8,039 bases of DNA from CAYUYM01 sp964449305 (GTDB taxonomy: Bacteria; Bacteroidota; Ignavibacteria; SZUA-365; CAYQST01). The stretch is taken from positions 1 to 8,039 of the forward strand of contig CAYUYM010000159.1 of assembly GCA_964449305.1 (NCBI GenBank), given 5' to 3'. Both the position numbers and the translations under genes were made by a program. Shown piece by piece: positions 6,172 through 8,039 of this stretch. Under the pieces are notes generated by a model. It was given only the letters and a program-made list of their open reading frames with translations. It did not search any database and was not told the origin of the DNA. Every line of letters starts with the position of its first letter. Within the stretch, counting starts at the first letter, position 1.

Positions 6172-7296
6172 TCAGAGCGCCGCATCGAAGATGCGGTAGG
6201 TTTTGTAGGGGACGGCGTTGAGCTGCTGCAGGCCGTGGTTCATCATGACGTTGTCCTCCAGAATCCAGGATGCCTCGCCTTCCATGACGCCGACGGCTGC
6301 GGCTCGTTCGATCACCTCGAGATACATCATGGCATCGATGCCCTTGCCGCGGTACTCCGGCAGGATGCCGAGCACGATGATACGGCCGCGTGTGATGGTC
6401 TTGGTCTGCGTCAGAAGGCGCCAGATGCCCGGAAGCGTCCGGCCACCGCGGTTTCGGATGAGGATCTGGTTGATGTCGGGCAGGAACAGGGCGAAGCCGA
6501 TGGGCTGGCCGCCCTTCTCCACCAGGAAGGTGAAGCGGCGGAAGCGGCGGCCGAGCACCTGCACAAGGTCCTTCGCAAGCGCATCGAATTCCGCATCGGT
6601 CATCGCCACGGCGCCCCAGTTCTTCTCCCATGCCACGTTGTACAGCTCCTTGAGGATGCGCACCTCGCCGGGGATGTCCTTGAAGTTGAGATCGCGGACG
6701 CTGATGCCATAGCGCTTCTGGACGATCTCGCGCCCCTTTCGGAGCCGATCCAGGGGCATGTCCCGGTTCTGCAGGATGTAGGCGTAGAGGTCCTTGGCCT
6801 TGTGCAGCCCGCAGCCCTCGATGAGGGCCTGGTAATAGGGCGGGTTGTGGGGCATGAGCATGAATGGTGCCGAATCGAAGCCGGCGATGAGGAGCCCGAG
6901 GTCGTCGTTGATGGACGGATTCATCGGACCGCGCATCACCGTGAGGCCGCGCTCACGGAGCCAGGCACCGGCGGAAGCAAAGAGGGCCTGGGCAACCTCC
7001 TGGTCGTCGATGCATTCAAAGAATCCGAAGAAGCCGGTGGAGTCGGCATGCACCTCGTTGTGCCGCCGATTGACGATGGCCGCGATCCTGCCGACAATGC
7101 GTCCATCGCGCTCGGCAAGGAACAGCTCGCGCGATGCGTGCTGATAGAACGGGTTCTTTTCAGTGTCGAGAATCTTGCGACGGTCGAACAGCAGGGGCGG
7201 CACCCAGTGCGCATCATCCCGGTACACATCCCAGGTAAAGCGGATGAACGCCTCGGTGTCACGTCGGGTGGTTGCAGGGCGAACGTGGACAGCCAT
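6172..7296 (-). CDS. GNAT-fold N-acyltransferase, candidate bacterial ceramide synthase
   Basis: The 374-residue protein belongs to a large GNAT family that often stands beside alpha-oxoamine synthases. The N-terminal half includes WVPPLLFDRRK, a MRGPMNPSINDDLGLLI segment followed by GFDSAPFMLMPHNPPYY, and KAKDLYAY. The C-terminal GNAT lobe has the acyl-CoA/pantetheine-binding loop EYRGKGIDA (314-322) and the ending ILEDN...LNAVPYKTYRIF. It is cytoplasmic, with no signal peptide or membrane helix seen. The ATG at 7296 has a GGA 6 bases upstream and follows the serine-palmitoyltransferase-like gene by 15 bases. The known bacterial ceramide synthase of Caulobacter (bCerS) is a GNAT-type enzyme, so N-acylation of a sphingoid base is a plausible role. 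The GNAT family call is firm; the ceramide-synthase role is an inference from neighbourhood and remembered family resemblance. Confidence 0.7.
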   Translation of the reverse strand: MAVHVRPATTRRDTEAFIRFTWDVYRDDAHWVPPLLFDRRKILDTEKNPFYQHASRELFLAERDGRIVGRIAAIVNRRHNEVHADSTGFFGFFECIDDQEVAQALFASAGAWLRERGLTVMRGPMNPSINDDLGLLIAGFDSAPFMLMPHNPPYYQALIEGCGLHKAKDLYAYILQNRDMPLDRLRKGREIVQKRYGISVRDLNFKDIPGEVRILKELYNVAWEKNWGAVAMTDAEFDALAKDLVQVLGRRFRRFTFLVEKGGQPIGFALFLPDINQILIRNRGGRTLPGIWRLLTQTKTITRGRIIVLGILPEYRGKGIDAMMYLEVIERAAAVGVMEGEASWILEDNVMMNHGLQQLNAVPYKTYRIFDAAL

Positions 7297-7311
7297 GGTG
7301 GATCCGGACGA

Positions 7312-8039
7312 TCAGTTGATGACGCCGAGCTCTCGGCCGATCTCGCCCGAAATCTCGAGGATTCTGTCGAGATGGTGCTTCTCGTGTGTGGCCATGAAGC
7401 TCGTGCGGAGCATCTGCAGCCCCGGCGGCACGCCAGGACTGATGAAGGCGTTGACGAACACACCGGCATCGAAGAGCTTGCGCCAGAAGACGAAGGTCTT
7501 CATGTCGTCCCCGATGATGACGGGAACCACGCCGGTGCGGCCCGGTATCACGGTGAAGCCGAGATCCTGATAGCCCTTGCGCATGTAGCTGGCGTTGTCG
7601 ATGAGTCGCGTGACCAGCCCGGGCTGCTCCTCAAGGATGTCCAGCGCGGCAATCGCCGCAGCCACGCTCGCGGCCGTGGGGGAGGCGCTGAAGATGAGTG
7701 CCGGTGAATGATGCTTGATGTAGTTGATCACCGACTTTTCACCGACCACAAAGCCGCCGAGGGAGGCGAAGGTCTTGCTGAAGGTCCCCATTGTCATGTC
7801 CACCTCATCCACGAGGTTGAACTCGCTGGCGGTTCCCCGGCCGCCTTCGCCGATCACCCCCACCGAGTGCGCGTCATCCACCAGGATGCGTGCGCCATGC
7901 CTCTTCGCCACGGGAACGAGTTCCGAGAGCCTGGCGATCTCCCCGGTGGTGCTGAACACCCCGTCGGTCACGATGAGCTTGCCCTTGTCCGCCGGCAGGC
8001 GCGAGAGCGTCCTGTCGAGATCCTCCATGTCGTCGTGCT
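7312..8039 (-). CDS. Serine palmitoyltransferase-like alpha-oxoamine synthase (5' end beyond window)
   Basis: This is the C-terminal part (about 240 residues) of a PLP-dependent fold-I enzyme. The reading frame stays open through the right edge (HDD before MEDLDRTL), so the methionine at 8028 is internal and the true start lies outside. Visible family marks are TDGVFSTTGE, the cofactor aspartate and histidine in VDDAHSVGVIG, and the PLP-binding lysine in GTFSKTFASLGGF (codon 7774-7776), followed by IKHHSPALIFSAS. The family includes KBL, BioF, HemA and serine palmitoyltransferase. The HxDMEDL and FASLGGF...IFSAS segments look most like Bacteroidota serine palmitoyltransferases, which condense serine with an acyl thioester to 3-ketosphinganine. 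2-Amino-3-ketobutyrate CoA ligase is the main alternative. The adjacent acyltransferase supports the sphingolipid reading. It is the most upstream operon gene visible. Confidence 0.8.
   Translation of the reverse strand, partial: HDDMEDLDRTLSRLPADKGKLIVTDGVFSTTGEIARLSELVPVAKRHGARILVDDAHSVGVIGEGGRGTASEFNLVDEVDMTMGTFSKTFASLGGFVVGEKSVINYIKHHSPALIFSASPTAASVAAAIAALDILEEQPGLVTRLIDNASYMRKGYQDLGFTVIPGRTGVVPVIIGDDMKTFVFWRKLFDAGVFVNAFISPGVPPGLQMLRTSFMATHEKHHLDRILEISGEIGRELGVIN

Noticed and set aside
6154..7707. 517-codon open frame on the + strand opposite the GNAT and SPT-like genes
   Set aside because: It spans two well-supported genes and their junction and has a biased composition (Asp, His, Glu, Ala) with no recognisable domain. 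It is a product of high GC.

Overview
The window is GC-rich and almost fully coding, with no gene-free stretch over 300 bases. It suggests a Gram-negative bacterium of the Bacteroidota/Chlorobiota (FCB) group, although no rRNA or other decisive marker is present. Four things point this way: a mini Hc1-type histone H1-like protein, a secreted GWxTD-domain protein, an alpha-oxoamine synthase closest in sequence style to Bacteroidota serine palmitoyltransferases, and promoter-like sites of the TAnnTTTG / TTTG type. KdsB implies a Kdo-containing outer-membrane lipopolysaccharide. HydF implies [FeFe]-hydrogenase metabolism and so at least facultatively anaerobic life.

Left third, + strand (1-2653): hydF (62-1297) encodes the GTPase scaffold for H-cluster assembly. 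An exact TAnnTTTG element lies just upstream of it at the window edge. A candidate promoter in the 96-base gap then precedes a 60-residue histone H1-like gene (1394-1576). That gene is followed by a strong intrinsic terminator (1646-1675). A HhH-GPD DNA glycosylase (1757-2653) of the OGG/AlkA type comes next and ends the + strand block.

Right two thirds, - strand, read right to left (8039-2705): five tightly packed co-directional genes converge on the glycosylase. They are a serine-palmitoyltransferase-like PLP enzyme (cut by the window edge), a GNAT-fold acyltransferase 15 bases downstream, kdsB 21 bases further, rimO after 49 bases, and a secreted GWxTD protein 7 bases after rimO. The spacing suggests one operon whose promoter lies outside the window.

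The most interesting reading is that the first two genes of this operon perform the first and a later step of bacterial sphingolipid synthesis: serine plus acyl thioester condensation, then N-acylation by a GNAT-type ceramide synthase. They are co-transcribed with the CMP-Kdo enzyme of lipopolysaccharide synthesis, which would make this an envelope-lipid operon also carrying a ribosome-modification gene and a secreted protein of unknown role. This is inference from sequence family and context. No mobile element, CRISPR array, tRNA or rRNA was seen.
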